Assembly: GCA_937121175.1 (NCBI GenBank)
Contig: CAKZKD010000023.1
Coordinates: 31,141 to 95,140, forward strand
Length of the DNA: 64,000 bases
Reading direction: 5' to 3'
Origin: an uncultured Flavobacteriales bacterium
GTDB taxonomy: Bacteria; Bacteroidota; Bacteroidia; Flavobacteriales_G; Salibacteraceae
Made by a program: the position numbers and the translations under genes. Each line of letters starts with the position of its first letter. Within the stretch, counting starts at the first letter, position 1. The notes beneath the pieces are model-generated. The model made no database searches. It saw only the letters and a program-made list of their open reading frames with translations, and was not told the origin of the DNA. Below are positions 32,447-41,281 of this stretch, one piece after another.

Positions 32447-34218
32447 ACTATTTTACGAACATATTTCGAGAAGAAATATCCCCCAATACTTCCAACAGCA
32501 AGCCAAATTACTAACGATTTCCATTCCGCGAAAATCAAATAACCCATTGAAAATAGCAGCGAATAAGTTGTGATTAATGCGAAGAACCATGTTAACATCA
32601 TTGCTCTGAAATACCCTTTTTCTTCAATCTTTTCAGCGTATTTACTCCACCATCCACCTGGCCTTACCCGCTGGTAAAAATCATGTAATAACTGATTGGG
32701 TTCAGGCTTTGTAATAAAAGTAACCATCAGCCAAACAGTAGTCGTAAATGCTATTGTAGCCAAAAAATTATACGGATATTCGAGTTCCAATACATAGTTG
32801 AATACGTAATAGCCTATCAATGGAGCAAGACTAGCAGAAATTTCTGACCATGCATTTATACGCCACCAAAACCATCTTAAAATAAGCACTAAGCCTAGCC
32901 CTGCACCGGCTTGAATTAAGAATTTTGCGGCAGCATCTATTGTGTTTATTTGAGAGGTAACCCAAATGGCACAAAGCATAATCAGTATTGTAAATAATCG
33001 TGCAGCAAAAACGTAATGTTTTTGGGCAATTCCGGTTGTTTCGAAGGTTTCTTCCTTGCGAATAAATCGCTTGTACAAATCGTTTGTTAAAAAACTGGCT
33101 CCCCAATTTAACTGTGTTGAAATAGTACTCATGTACGCACTAAGAAAGGCGACCAGTAACAATCCTTTAAGACCTGCTGGCAACACATCGCGCATAATCA
33201 AAACAAACCCTTTACCCGACTCTTCTTGGGGTAATTCTGGATATAAAATCAACGCACATAAACCAACCAAAATCCATGGCCAAGGTCTCAAACAATAATG
33301 GGCAACTTGAAATAATAATGTCGCCAATACCGACCCTTTTTCATTCTTAGTACTCATCATCCGTTGAGCAACATAACCGCCACCGCCCGGTTCTGCCCCT
33401 GGATACCAACTTGCCCACCATTGAACCAAAGCAAAAGTTAGAAAGGAGGCCAGCGAAATACTAAAAGTGCCAACCGCACTATTATCACCATCTTCCAAAA
33501 CAGGAAAAAAACTAAATCGCCAATCCGGCAGTTTTTCTTTGAGGCCAGACATACCGCCAATTTCAGGTTCATTCAGAACAAAAACGGCCATAATGATACA
33601 GCCTCCCATGGCAATTACAAATTGAACAGTATCCGTTATTGCCACGCCTTTTAATCCGGAAAGAGAAGAGTAGAAAACGACTATTACCATAGCCCCCAGC
33701 AAATACCAGATTATCTCGTTATCGAAGAATGGAATGGAAGAATTGAACGGTGCGATTCCAAAAAACACTTCTAGAATTGTCATCATCGCGTAGTTTACCC
33801 AACCAATAATTACCACATTGAGAAATAAACCCATGTAAACGGACTTAAACCCTCTAAGAAATTGTGCTGGGAGCCCGCTATACCGCAGTTCAATAAATTC
33901 TAGTTCGGTGAGAATATTCGCTCTTCGCCACAATTTGGCAAAAAAGAAAGTGGTAAGCATTCCACCAATAAGCATGTTCCACCACAGCCAATTTCCAGAA
34001 ATTCCGTGTTGGGCAATAACTTCAGCTACCCAAAGCGGAGTATCTGCGGCAAATGTGGTAGCAACCATAGAAATTCCGGCTACGAACCATGGCATGTTTC
34101 TACCACCCAAAAAGAAATCAGAAAGGCTCTTTCCAGCTTGGTTTTTATATCGAAATCCGATATAAAGTGACAACATTAAATAAGCCACTATAATTACCCA
34201 ATCAATTGTATCTAGCAT
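32443..34218 (-). CDS. Sodium:solute symporter family transporter
   Basis: A 591-residue protein with about 13-14 membrane helices, matching the SSS family (LeuT-like fold). Family features include FFLGGRNMPWFVAGISMVATTFAADTP near the N-terminus, GLKGVAITDTVQFVIAMGG, and LLLVAFLSAYMSTISTQLNWGASFLTNDLYKRF (the SSS signature). The C-terminal extension with WGGWWSKYAEK-type residues is seen in the Bacteroidota sugar/unknown-substrate subgroup. The substrate cannot be predicted. It overlaps the hybrid kinase gene tail-to-tail by 4 bp. Confidence 0.88.
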   Translation of the reverse strand: MLDTIDWVIIVAYLMLSLYIGFRYKNQAGKSLSDFFLGGRNMPWFVAGISMVATTFAADTPLWVAEVIAQHGISGNWLWWNMLIGGMLTTFFFAKLWRRANILTELEFIELRYSGLPAQFLRGFKSVYMGLFLNVVIIGWVNYAMMTILEVFFGIAPFNSSIPFFDNEIIWYLLGAMVIVVFYSSLSGLKGVAITDTVQFVIAMGGCIIMAVFVLNEPEIGGMSGLKEKLPDWRFSFFPVLEDGDNSAVGTFSISLASFLTFALVQWWASWYPGAEPGGGGYVAQRMMSTKNEKGSVLATLLFQVAHYCLRPWPWILVGLCALILYPELPQEESGKGFVLIMRDVLPAGLKGLLLVAFLSAYMSTISTQLNWGASFLTNDLYKRFIRKEETFETTGIAQKHYVFAARLFTILIMLCAIWVTSQINTIDAAAKFLIQAGAGLGLVLILRWFWWRINAWSEISASLAPLIGYYVFNYVLELEYPYNFLATIAFTTTVWLMVTFITKPEPNQLLHDFYQRVRPGGWWSKYAEKIEEKGYFRAMMLTWFFALITTYSLLFSMGYLIFAEWKSLVIWLAVGSIGGYFFSKYVRKIV

Positions 34219-34327
34219 TGCTTTGATTTTCGTCTAAAATACTTCTCCTTAAAACATGCCTGCTACTAACTCCTCATTGAATACAAACACTTATCGGTGA
34301 AAAGTAAAATTCGGACCGTCATTAAAT

Positions 34328-34335
34328 TACTTTTG
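34328..34335 (+). promoter_or_regulatory. -7 element for the 34341 gene
   Basis: TACTTTTG, an exact TANNTTTG match, only 5 bp before the ATG, so the message would be nearly leaderless if this is the promoter. Confidence 0.35.
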
Positions 34336-34340
34336 GCTTA

Positions 34341-36548
34341 ATGAGCGAGAAATTACTCCATAGAATATCCGTTTTTAGTTTGTGTGCGGTTGCTTGGGTC
34401 TTGGGATTAAAGAAGCTCATTGAACCAGATATTTGGTGGTATTTACGCACAGGAGAATGGATTCTGGAAAACGGCCAAGCACCTACTAACGATTTCTTGT
34501 CATTTTCGCATTCGGGGGTAGAATGGTTAAATGTAAAATGGCTTTACGAGGTTATTTTGTATGGTTTTTCAACCGTCGGAGGGCCTGAATTTACATCTGT
34601 TTTTCAGTCAATAATAAATGTTCTACTTGTATTAGTTGGCTTCGGCATATACAAAGAATTGACCCATAAAATTAACATAGGAACTTGGAGTATTGTTACC
34701 CTACTCGCATTATTCATTTGTAATTTCAGAATGACTGCAAGGCCAGAAACCATTAGCCACTTGTTTTCGCTTTTAATGATTTACAGCTACTTTTTGGGTA
34801 AAAACAAAAACCGAAAATTCTTCTTTTTGTGGATACCTATCCAACTGTTATGGACAAACTTGCATGAAGCATACGCAACTGGTATTGTAATAATTACCTG
34901 CTTTACCCTTTGGGAATTATTCATTGCTTTTAAAGCGAAACTGAATCTTATTAAACAACCGATTACCTTGAGTTTATTGGCCTCAGTTGCAGCTGTAACC
35001 ATTAACCCAAGAGGGTTTTACATGCTCATTCATCCCTTTGAAATTTTTAGTCAACTGAGTCGCAATAAATTCACCTCAGAATTACTCGATTATTCAACTG
35101 CCGAATATTGGTCTCATTGGGAGTCGGTATCTTTTATTATTACACTCAGCATTGTGGTAATTTTATTGTTCATTTCTAAAGGGAAGCCTTCGCTTAATAG
35201 GGTTAAAGAAAATTTTGCCTCTGCAACTATTCCATACCTATTTGTACTGGTACTTTTTGCGTATTTGGGTTTTTCGGCTCAACGTAACATTCCGTTTTTC
35301 ATTCTGGCTTCTGCACCTGTTATCGCCTATTTAGTTTCGGGCTGGTTTAAGCAAAGATTAAAAGTTCCCACTCTAATAATTGCAATCCTATTATTGTGGT
35401 CAAGCTACGCAATTATTGTTACTAATACGTTTTATGAGTTTACAGATTCAAGGCAAACCTACGGGTTAGAGGTAAGTTCATTCTCTAACCCAATTGGCCT
35501 TTCTGAAGCGGTTAAGCAAATAGATTTTAAAGCGGTTCATTTTTCAGATTTTTTGACCTCATCCTATTTGCTCTGGGATAATAAAGATTACAAATCTTAT
35601 ATTGATTTACGAGATCTTGATGTGTTCCCAGAAGCATTCTTCCAAAATCTGAGGCTGGTAACTAACGATTTCGGAGCATTTCATCGACTTGACTCATTAA
35701 ACGACTTTAAGTACCTGTACCTCAAGCGCTTGAATTATATGGACATGATTAGAAATCTGAATTCAGACGCTAAATGGACCCTGACCTACGCCGACCCAGT
35801 AGCATGTTTATTTATTAAACAACCTGACACAGCAGAGCATAGAGACATTTTTAAGGCACCCGCATCAATGAGTAATTCTGCTATTAGTGATGCTATTCTC
35901 AAAATTTGCAACCCAATCTATACTCACATTACGCCAGACGTTGATTTACACAAGATGGCAACCAATTTCTATGATGAAATAGATGAAAATCAATTGGCAT
36001 TAAACCGTATTTCTAGCGCTAAAAACTCAAATTCAGACTACGATTACCTTTGTATGAAAGGAAGAGTATTAAGCAATTTAGCATTCGACCAAAACAACGA
36101 CTCCTTGATGACTGAAGCTTGGTCATATCTTGGAAAAGCAAAACAATTGGCTCCGAAAAAAGGAAACGCGTATGTTCAATCTGGTGTTTTACTTTATCGA
36201 CAAGGACGAACTACAGATGCCATTACAGAATTTAAAATATCACTCAAACACCAGCCCGACAACTTTGACGTTTACCTCATTTTAGCCGAGTGCCAAAACG
36301 CCCTTAGTCAGCTAGACCCTGCGAATAATGCGCTTTATTCTAAGAATTGGCTAGAATATATGGAGTCAGCATATCAGTACCAGTCTGACAATCAAATGCT
36401 CGCTTATCAATTGGGGGTTACCTATTGCCTCAACAATTTATGCGAAAAGGCCTTACCCTATTTAAATAGAACCCCAGATGACTTGCCATTTTTAACCCCA
36501 GAAGAAAAACTACAACTAAAGCGCTGTAAGAAAAAGTGTGACAGCTAA
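34341..36548 (+). CDS. Large membrane protein with C-terminal TPR region
   Basis: A 735-residue protein with about 10 hydrophobic helices (residues 10-390), resembling the membrane half of PMT/OST-like lipid-linked glycosyltransferases, including a periplasmic-facing acidic W-x-Y-x-R-T-G-E region (DIWWYLRTGEWI, about 31-42). After about residue 390 is a soluble region, ending with TPR-like helices (about 560-715) such as YVQSGVLLYRQGRTTDAITEFKISLK. A catalytic role is unproven. It is a single gene between divergent and convergent neighbours. Confidence 0.65.
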   Translation: MSEKLLHRISVFSLCAVAWVLGLKKLIEPDIWWYLRTGEWILENGQAPTNDFLSFSHSGVEWLNVKWLYEVILYGFSTVGGPEFTSVFQSIINVLLVLVGFGIYKELTHKINIGTWSIVTLLALFICNFRMTARPETISHLFSLLMIYSYFLGKNKNRKFFFLWIPIQLLWTNLHEAYATGIVIITCFTLWELFIAFKAKLNLIKQPITLSLLASVAAVTINPRGFYMLIHPFEIFSQLSRNKFTSELLDYSTAEYWSHWESVSFIITLSIVVILLFISKGKPSLNRVKENFASATIPYLFVLVLFAYLGFSAQRNIPFFILASAPVIAYLVSGWFKQRLKVPTLIIAILLLWSSYAIIVTNTFYEFTDSRQTYGLEVSSFSNPIGLSEAVKQIDFKAVHFSDFLTSSYLLWDNKDYKSYIDLRDLDVFPEAFFQNLRLVTNDFGAFHRLDSLNDFKYLYLKRLNYMDMIRNLNSDAKWTLTYADPVACLFIKQPDTAEHRDIFKAPASMSNSAISDAILKICNPIYTHITPDVDLHKMATNFYDEIDENQLALNRISSAKNSNSDYDYLCMKGRVLSNLAFDQNNDSLMTEAWSYLGKAKQLAPKKGNAYVQSGVLLYRQGRTTDAITEFKISLKHQPDNFDVYLILAECQNALSQLDPANNALYSKNWLEYMESAYQYQSDNQMLAYQLGVTYCLNNLCEKALPYLNRTPDDLPFLTPEEKLQLKRCKKKCDS

Positions 36549-36556
36549 AGAGTCGG

Positions 36557-37132
36557 TTAAGCCATACTTTTAGCTTTCTTAAATATCCAATTCCTGACAA
36601 TAAATCCAATTAAAACTCCAATACCAAGGCCAAGAATTCCACCGCCAATAATATCTGTTGGGTAATGAACCCCTAAATAAATTCTACTGTACGAAACCAC
36701 TCCAGCCCATAGCATTAGGCCAATTCCAATTTTTCGATGGCCAAAAAGAACACTTAAAAATGCGGCTAAACCAAATGTATTGGCTGAATGGCTAGACACA
36801 AATCCGTATTGGCCTCCACAATGATTTTTGACAAGGTGCACCAGTTGGCCTATTTCAGTATTATGACATGGGCGATAGCGCTCAAAAACTTCTTTAAAAG
36901 CTTTTACCGAAAGTTGGTCAGTTAAGGTTATGCAAACAGCTACTGCAATAATTATAGGCACCAGGTTTTTTAGGCCATAAGATTTATAAAGTCCAAAGAG
37001 AAGAATCGCATAAAAAGGCACCCAAGTTATTTCTTCTGAAAACCAATACATAATGAAATCCCCATAATCATTGTGAATTCCATTCAAAGCCAGAAATAAA
37101 GCCCTGTCTATTTCTTCTAGGTAACTAAGCAT
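36557..37132 (-). CDS. PAP2-family membrane phosphatase
   Basis: A 191-residue protein with five or six helices. The three phosphatase motifs are present: KEVFERYRPCH (K-x6-RP), VSSHSANTFG (PSGH variant), and SRIYLGVHYPTDIIGG (SR-x5-H-x3-D). Such enzymes remove phosphate from undecaprenyl diphosphate or phosphatidate. It is the last gene of the hpt-adk-obgE run, 26 bp after obgE. Confidence 0.88.
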   Translation of the reverse strand: MLSYLEEIDRALFLALNGIHNDYGDFIMYWFSEEITWVPFYAILLFGLYKSYGLKNLVPIIIAVAVCITLTDQLSVKAFKEVFERYRPCHNTEIGQLVHLVKNHCGGQYGFVSSHSANTFGLAAFLSVLFGHRKIGIGLMLWAGVVSYSRIYLGVHYPTDIIGGGILGLGIGVLIGFIVRNWIFKKAKSMA

Positions 37133-37158
37133 TAATCAAAGAAAATGAAAATGAGTGG

Positions 37159-38172
37159 TTATTCCACATCGAATTTACTCCAGAGTAAATCTTTAAGTTC
37201 CATCAAGCCTTCTTGAACAACTGACGAAATAAACATCCAATTAATGTCAAGGTCAATTTCGCTTGCAATTTCGGCCTTCAGTTCATCATCGAGCATGTCG
37301 CTTTTCGAAATTGCTAAAACCCGTTCTTTATCTAATAACTCGGGGTTATACTTTTTAAGCTCGTGCAGCAATATTTGATATTGTTCTACAATGTCGTCAG
37401 CATCAGCAGGAACTAAAAACAATAAAACTGAATTCCTTTCAATGTGCCGTAAAAATCGAACGCCCAAACCTTTACCCTCAGCCGCTCCTTCAATTATACC
37501 CGGAATGTCAGCCATCACAAAACTTAAATCGTCTCTGTATTTTACGATACCAAGATTGGGAACCAAAGTCGTGAATTGATAGTTGGCAATTTCAGGTTTC
37601 GCAGCAGATAAAACAGAAAGTAGAGTAGATTTTCCAGCATTTGGAAACCCTACTAACCCAACATCAGCTAGTACTTTTAATTCCAGTACTCGCCAATACT
37701 CTTCACCTTCCTCCCCATCTTGTGCATACCGCGGTGTTTGGTTCACAGCCGATTTAAAATTCCAGTTTCCTAGTCCTCCCCGTCCTCCTTTGGCCAAAAT
37801 AAACTCTTGACCTTCGTCCGTAATTTCAGCTAATTGTTCCTCAGTTTCAGGGTCTTTTATTATGGTACCGAGCGGTACATCCAAATAAACATCTTCACCT
37901 TGTTTTCCTGATGCACGTTGCTTTAGACCATTGGCTCCGTCTGTTGCTTTTACGTGTTTTCGATATTTGAGTGGAAGTAATGTCCACATTTGCTTATTTC
38001 CACGAATAATTACGTGGCCTCCACGACCGCCGTCTCCACCGTCTGGGCCGCCTTTTGGCACGTACTTCTCTCTTCGTAAATGAGCTGAACCACTACCTCC
38101 ATCACCAGATTTAGCGCAAACTTTTACGTAATCGACAAAATTGGACGAAACTATTTTTCGGTTAAATGACAT
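37159..38172 (-). CDS. obgE: GTPase ObgE/CgtA
   Basis: A 337-residue ribosome-associated GTPase. The glycine-rich Obg fold is at the N-terminus ([20 protein letters not shown], then [14 protein letters not shown]). The G domain has GFPNAGKST (P loop, about 168-176), [16 protein letters not shown] (G3), and SKSDML (G4). It acts in 50S assembly and stress control. The gene is 5 bp from adk and is part of the conserved Bacteroidota cluster hpt-adk-obgE. Confidence 0.95.
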   Translation of the reverse strand: MSFNRKIVSSNFVDYVKVCAKSGDGGSGSAHLRREKYVPKGGPDGGDGGRGGHVIIRGNKQMWTLLPLKYRKHVKATDGANGLKQRASGKQGEDVYLDVPLGTIIKDPETEEQLAEITDEGQEFILAKGGRGGLGNWNFKSAVNQTPRYAQDGEEGEEYWRVLELKVLADVGLVGFPNAGKSTLLSVLSAAKPEIANYQFTTLVPNLGIVKYRDDLSFVMADIPGIIEGAAEGKGLGVRFLRHIERNSVLLFLVPADADDIVEQYQILLHELKKYNPELLDKERVLAISKSDMLDDELKAEIASEIDLDINWMFISSVVQEGLMELKDLLWSKFDVE

Positions 38173-38177
38173 GAAGC

Positions 38178-38747
38178 CTATCGAGCGTCTATGGCTTCCT
38201 TTAAGCGATTGAAAATATCGTCAATAGAACCTACTCCATTTACTTCAATAAGCTTTCCTTGTTGATTATAAAACCCAGCAACAGGTGCTGTGCTTTTATT
38301 ATAATTTTCAATTCTGGTTTGAATAATTTCTGGGTCAGCATCGTCTGCTCTTCCCGAAACCTTTGCGCGTTCTAAAAGACGCTGCGTTAGCTCTTCTTCT
38401 GGCACAACGAGCGATAACATTAGAGTAACTGAGGTATCTTTTTTAGCTAAAAATTCATCCAAAGCAGTTGCTTGGTCCGTTGTTCTCGGAAAACCATCAT
38501 AAATGACCCCATTAATATCAGAATGCTTTTGCACTTCTGACTCCAAAATTTCAATTGTAATCTTGTCTGGAACTAAATTTCCCTTATCAGCATAGCTTTT
38601 GGCCAACTTAGCCAAATCAGAACTTGGATCGAGTGATCTAAATACATCTCCTGTGGAAATGTGAACCAAATCGAAATGCTTTTTCAGCAAATCTGATTGG
38701 GTCCCTTTACCAGCCCCAGGAGGGCCGAACAATACTAAATTCAACAT
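38178..38747 (-). CDS. adk: Adenylate kinase
   Basis: A 189-residue short-form Adk, catalysing ATP + AMP to 2 ADP. P loop [10 protein letters not shown] (8-17), ISTGDVFRS (AMP site), [11 protein letters not shown] (about 82-92), and the short LID with [10 protein letters not shown]. The lid lacks the zinc-cysteine insertion of long-form enzymes, as is normal here. It starts 1 bp from the hpt stop. Confidence 0.96.
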   Translation of the reverse strand: MLNLVLFGPPGAGKGTQSDLLKKHFDLVHISTGDVFRSLDPSSDLAKLAKSYADKGNLVPDKITIEILESEVQKHSDINGVIYDGFPRTTDQATALDEFLAKKDTSVTLMLSLVVPEEELTQRLLERAKVSGRADDADPEIIQTRIENYNKSTAPVAGFYNQQGKLIEVNGVGSIDDIFNRLKEAIDAR

Positions 38748-38748
38748 T

Positions 38749-39288
38749 TTAATGGTGTTTCAGTTTGTATATTTTACTCAGATTTCGTCCGAGTCCGTCA
38801 TAATCTAATCCATACCCCAAAACAAATTCGTTTGGAATTTCTATTCCTACGTAATCTATTGGAATTTTCTTTTTGTAGGCTTCTGGCTTATACAGTAAAG
38901 TGGCAATTTGAGCTGATTTCACTCCTTTCGAAATTAAAATTTCGCTTAAACGTTCCAATGTATTTCCAGTATCTACTATGTCTTCAACAAGAATAACCGC
39001 CTTACCCCTCAAATCTTCTGAAAGGCCTATCAGTTCATTGATTTTCCCTGTAGTTTCAGTGCCTTCGTAGGATTTCATTTTTACGAACGAAACCTCACAC
39101 TTTAAGTTAATTTTCTTGAGCAAATCTGCACAAAACATAAACGAGCCATTCAAAACTGCAATAAAGACTACATCCTGTTCTTTATACTGTTCGTTAATTT
39201 TATTGGCGACCGCAGAAACAGCGTTATTTATCTCATTTTCTGATATATAAGATTCAAAAACAGCATTATGAATTGTCACTTCTTGCAT
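38749..39288 (-). CDS. hpt: Hypoxanthine phosphoribosyltransferase
   Basis: A 179-residue PRTase making IMP or GMP from hypoxanthine or guanine plus PRPP. The PRPP motif is VILVEDIVDTGNTL (about 95-108), preceded by MKSYEGTETTGK, and the purine-binding tail has FVLGYGLDYDG. I took ATG 39288 (MQEVTIHN), three codons inside the longest reading that would start at TTG. A TACTTTTG -7 element overlaps the upstream region and likely drives the whole hpt-adk-obgE-PAP2 operon. Confidence 0.94.
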   Translation of the reverse strand: MQEVTIHNAVFESYISENEINNAVSAVANKINEQYKEQDVVFIAVLNGSFMFCADLLKKINLKCEVSFVKMKSYEGTETTGKINELIGLSEDLRGKAVILVEDIVDTGNTLERLSEILISKGVKSAQIATLLYKPEAYKKKIPIDYVGIEIPNEFVLGYGLDYDGLGRNLSKIYKLKHH

Positions 39289-39294
39289 CGCGGG

Positions 39295-39302
39295 CAAAAG
39301 TA
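39295..39302 (-). promoter_or_regulatory. -7 element of the hpt operon
   Basis: TACTTTTG on the minus strand, exact TANNTTTG, 6 bp before the hpt ATG. No TTG at -33, so either a weak promoter or a near-leaderless message. Confidence 0.4.
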
Positions 39303-39366
39303 ATCAAATGCCCTGCTTACTCTTGGAATATATTATCAAATATGCCTGTAATCAATAGTTATAGTT

Positions 39367-39374
39367 TAATTTTG
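39367..39374 (+). promoter_or_regulatory. -7 element of the TPR-sensor gene
   Basis: TAATTTTG, exact TANNTTTG, 7 bp before ATG 39382. Confidence 0.35.
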
Positions 39375-39381
39375 AGAGACT

Positions 39382-40743
39382 ATGAAGTTTTCTCCTAAGC
39401 TATTCTTCTTCAATTTATTGGTTGTACTTTTTTCGTTACCATCACTTGGATTATCCCAAACTAACTTGAATGAAAGATTTGAATCTGCCGTTGGGGATGA
39501 TAAAATTGAACTTGGGATTCAACTTTTAGAAAGCTTACCCGATTCAGCAATTTCTAATTCAAAAGAACTTGCCAAAAAAATGTATTCTGCCGCTAAAAAC
39601 TCTAAAAATGAGCAACTAAAAGCAAAACTTTTTAAGGTTATTGGTGATGTCTATTCTAACAACAATCAATTTGAATTGGCTATTGGGTTGCTACAAAAAT
39701 CGAGTAACCTGTATGGTAATTTAGAACAATACGAAGAACAAGTAATCACCGAAAATAGCATAGCAGCTTTATTTGCAAGTTATGGCAACTATGTAAGTGC
39801 AATACAACACCTATATAGAGCAGATTCAATTTCAAAGAATTTTGGAACAGGCGGTATTACGCGAGGAACTACCTTGTTAAACCTTGGCCTGGCTTTAAGT
39901 GAAGTTGGATTATTTGAACTATCAAATGATTATTTGGAGTCTGCCCTAAAGTCTTCAAATGACTCTGCACTTAGCATTGACATTCAATTCAGTCTATTAC
40001 TCAATTCTGTTTTAGAATCAAGGCTTTATTCCGCTAATGAAAATTTTCAAAGCCTAAAATCAAAGAATTGGAATCTGCAGAGTCAATTGGCTCTTCCATT
40101 AAAAAAAGCAGTTGTAGCGTATCACTTAGCATTCTCTCATAACAAAAACGAAGCACAACAATTAATACAGGAAGTGCTACAGACACTAGACAATAATGAT
40201 TTTCCGAATATTCTTAGCGCAAAAATTCACTTAATTCTCGCTAAAACCTTTGCTTTAAATGGTAATGATAAAAAAGCTATCGAATCGGCAAAAAAAGCAA
40301 GAACCATTGTTCAACAAACCAAGAACCTTTTGTTGCACAAAAAAGCCATAAACACCGAATTACTTTCTTCAGCCAAACTGAAGACGTACACGTATGATTT
40401 GGCTCTATCATTAGATTCCATTGATAAAGCGATTACAAAAAGGACAGGCTTAGATTTATTGCGAATAGTACAATTGGAAAGTGCTTACGGAAAAATGACG
40501 TCAATAGAAAATGAGTTAACTAAACTTTCTGAAGAGAAAGAAGAAGAAAGTAATGGAAGGTCTAAAGCGGAAAAGATTGGTATCATGTTAGCTTTTGCAT
40601 TAGCTATGCTGGCAGGGATGTTAATTATGTCTATTCGACAAATGAAGGCTCGTCAAAAAGAACTCGATCAGCACAAAAAAATGATTGCAGAGCGTAAAGA
40701 ACTATTGAGCGATGCTCTTCAAAAAGAAAAAAATAACGGCTAA
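39382..40743 (+). CDS. Periplasmic TPR sensor-like protein lacking a kinase domain
   Basis: A 453-residue protein with a signal peptide (about 1-25), TPR-like helical repeats (about 50-370) facing the periplasm, one membrane helix near 398-416 (IGIMLAFALAMLAGMLIMSI), and a cytoplasmic coiled coil. It ends ELLSDALQKEKNNG. This is the layout of Bacteroidota TPR histidine kinases up to the point where the dimerisation/kinase domain should begin, but a stop codon ends it there. The following 117 bp hold no obvious kinase remnant. A lone receiver gene follows on the same strand. Confidence 0.72.
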   Translation: MKFSPKLFFFNLLVVLFSLPSLGLSQTNLNERFESAVGDDKIELGIQLLESLPDSAISNSKELAKKMYSAAKNSKNEQLKAKLFKVIGDVYSNNNQFELAIGLLQKSSNLYGNLEQYEEQVITENSIAALFASYGNYVSAIQHLYRADSISKNFGTGGITRGTTLLNLGLALSEVGLFELSNDYLESALKSSNDSALSIDIQFSLLLNSVLESRLYSANENFQSLKSKNWNLQSQLALPLKKAVVAYHLAFSHNKNEAQQLIQEVLQTLDNNDFPNILSAKIHLILAKTFALNGNDKKAIESAKKARTIVQQTKNLLLHKKAINTELLSSAKLKTYTYDLALSLDSIDKAITKRTGLDLLRIVQLESAYGKMTSIENELTKLSEEKEEESNGRSKAEKIGIMLAFALAMLAGMLIMSIRQMKARQKELDQHKKMIAERKELLSDALQKEKNNG

Positions 40744-40860
40744 ACTTTGGAGTTATAGACAACTATAGGCTGATAATTAAACCATTAGACCTCTTGTTAG
40801 TTTCTGCAATATGATCTACGTTTGATACAAATAGGGAAGAAATATTAAGGAAACAGAAAT

Positions 40861-41241
40861 ATGTATTCGATTTTAATTGTAGATGACAATGAAATTGACC
40901 TTTTAATCGCCAAAAAAAATTTAGAAATGAGTGGGAAATTCGGCGACATTTTTGTCTCCTCCAACGGACAAGATGCACTCGATTCGATTGAAGAAATAAA
41001 TCCAGACTACGTTTTACTTGACATCAATATGCCAATACTCGATGGTTGGGGCTTTTTAGACTCCTTTGGGTTAGATTATTTGGAAGATTACAGAAAACCT
41101 ACTGTTATAATGTTGTCCTCTAGCATTGACGAAGAAGACTCGAAACGTGCTTTAGAAAACCCTTCTGTAAGCCAGTATTTAGTTAAGCCTCTTAATGCGC
41201 TTAAAATTCAACAGTTTTTAGATAACAATACATTGAACTAG
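40861..41241 (+). CDS. Stand-alone response-regulator receiver (CheY-like)
   Basis: A 126-residue single receiver domain with no output domain. Acidic pocket Asp8/Asp9 (VDDN), phospho-acceptor Asp54 in LLDINMPILDG, Ser in MLSSS, and Lys109 in YLVKPL are all present. Such proteins pass phosphate to another protein or act by binding. It lies 117 bp after the kinase-less TPR sensor and may take signals from a kinase elsewhere. Confidence 0.9.
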   Translation: MYSILIVDDNEIDLLIAKKNLEMSGKFGDIFVSSNGQDALDSIEEINPDYVLLDINMPILDGWGFLDSFGLDYLEDYRKPTVIMLSSSIDEEDSKRALENPSVSQYLVKPLNALKIQQFLDNNTLN

Positions 41242-41281
41242 GCAATCGGGTTTTTGTAGTTTTACCCCTCAAATTTTTGTC

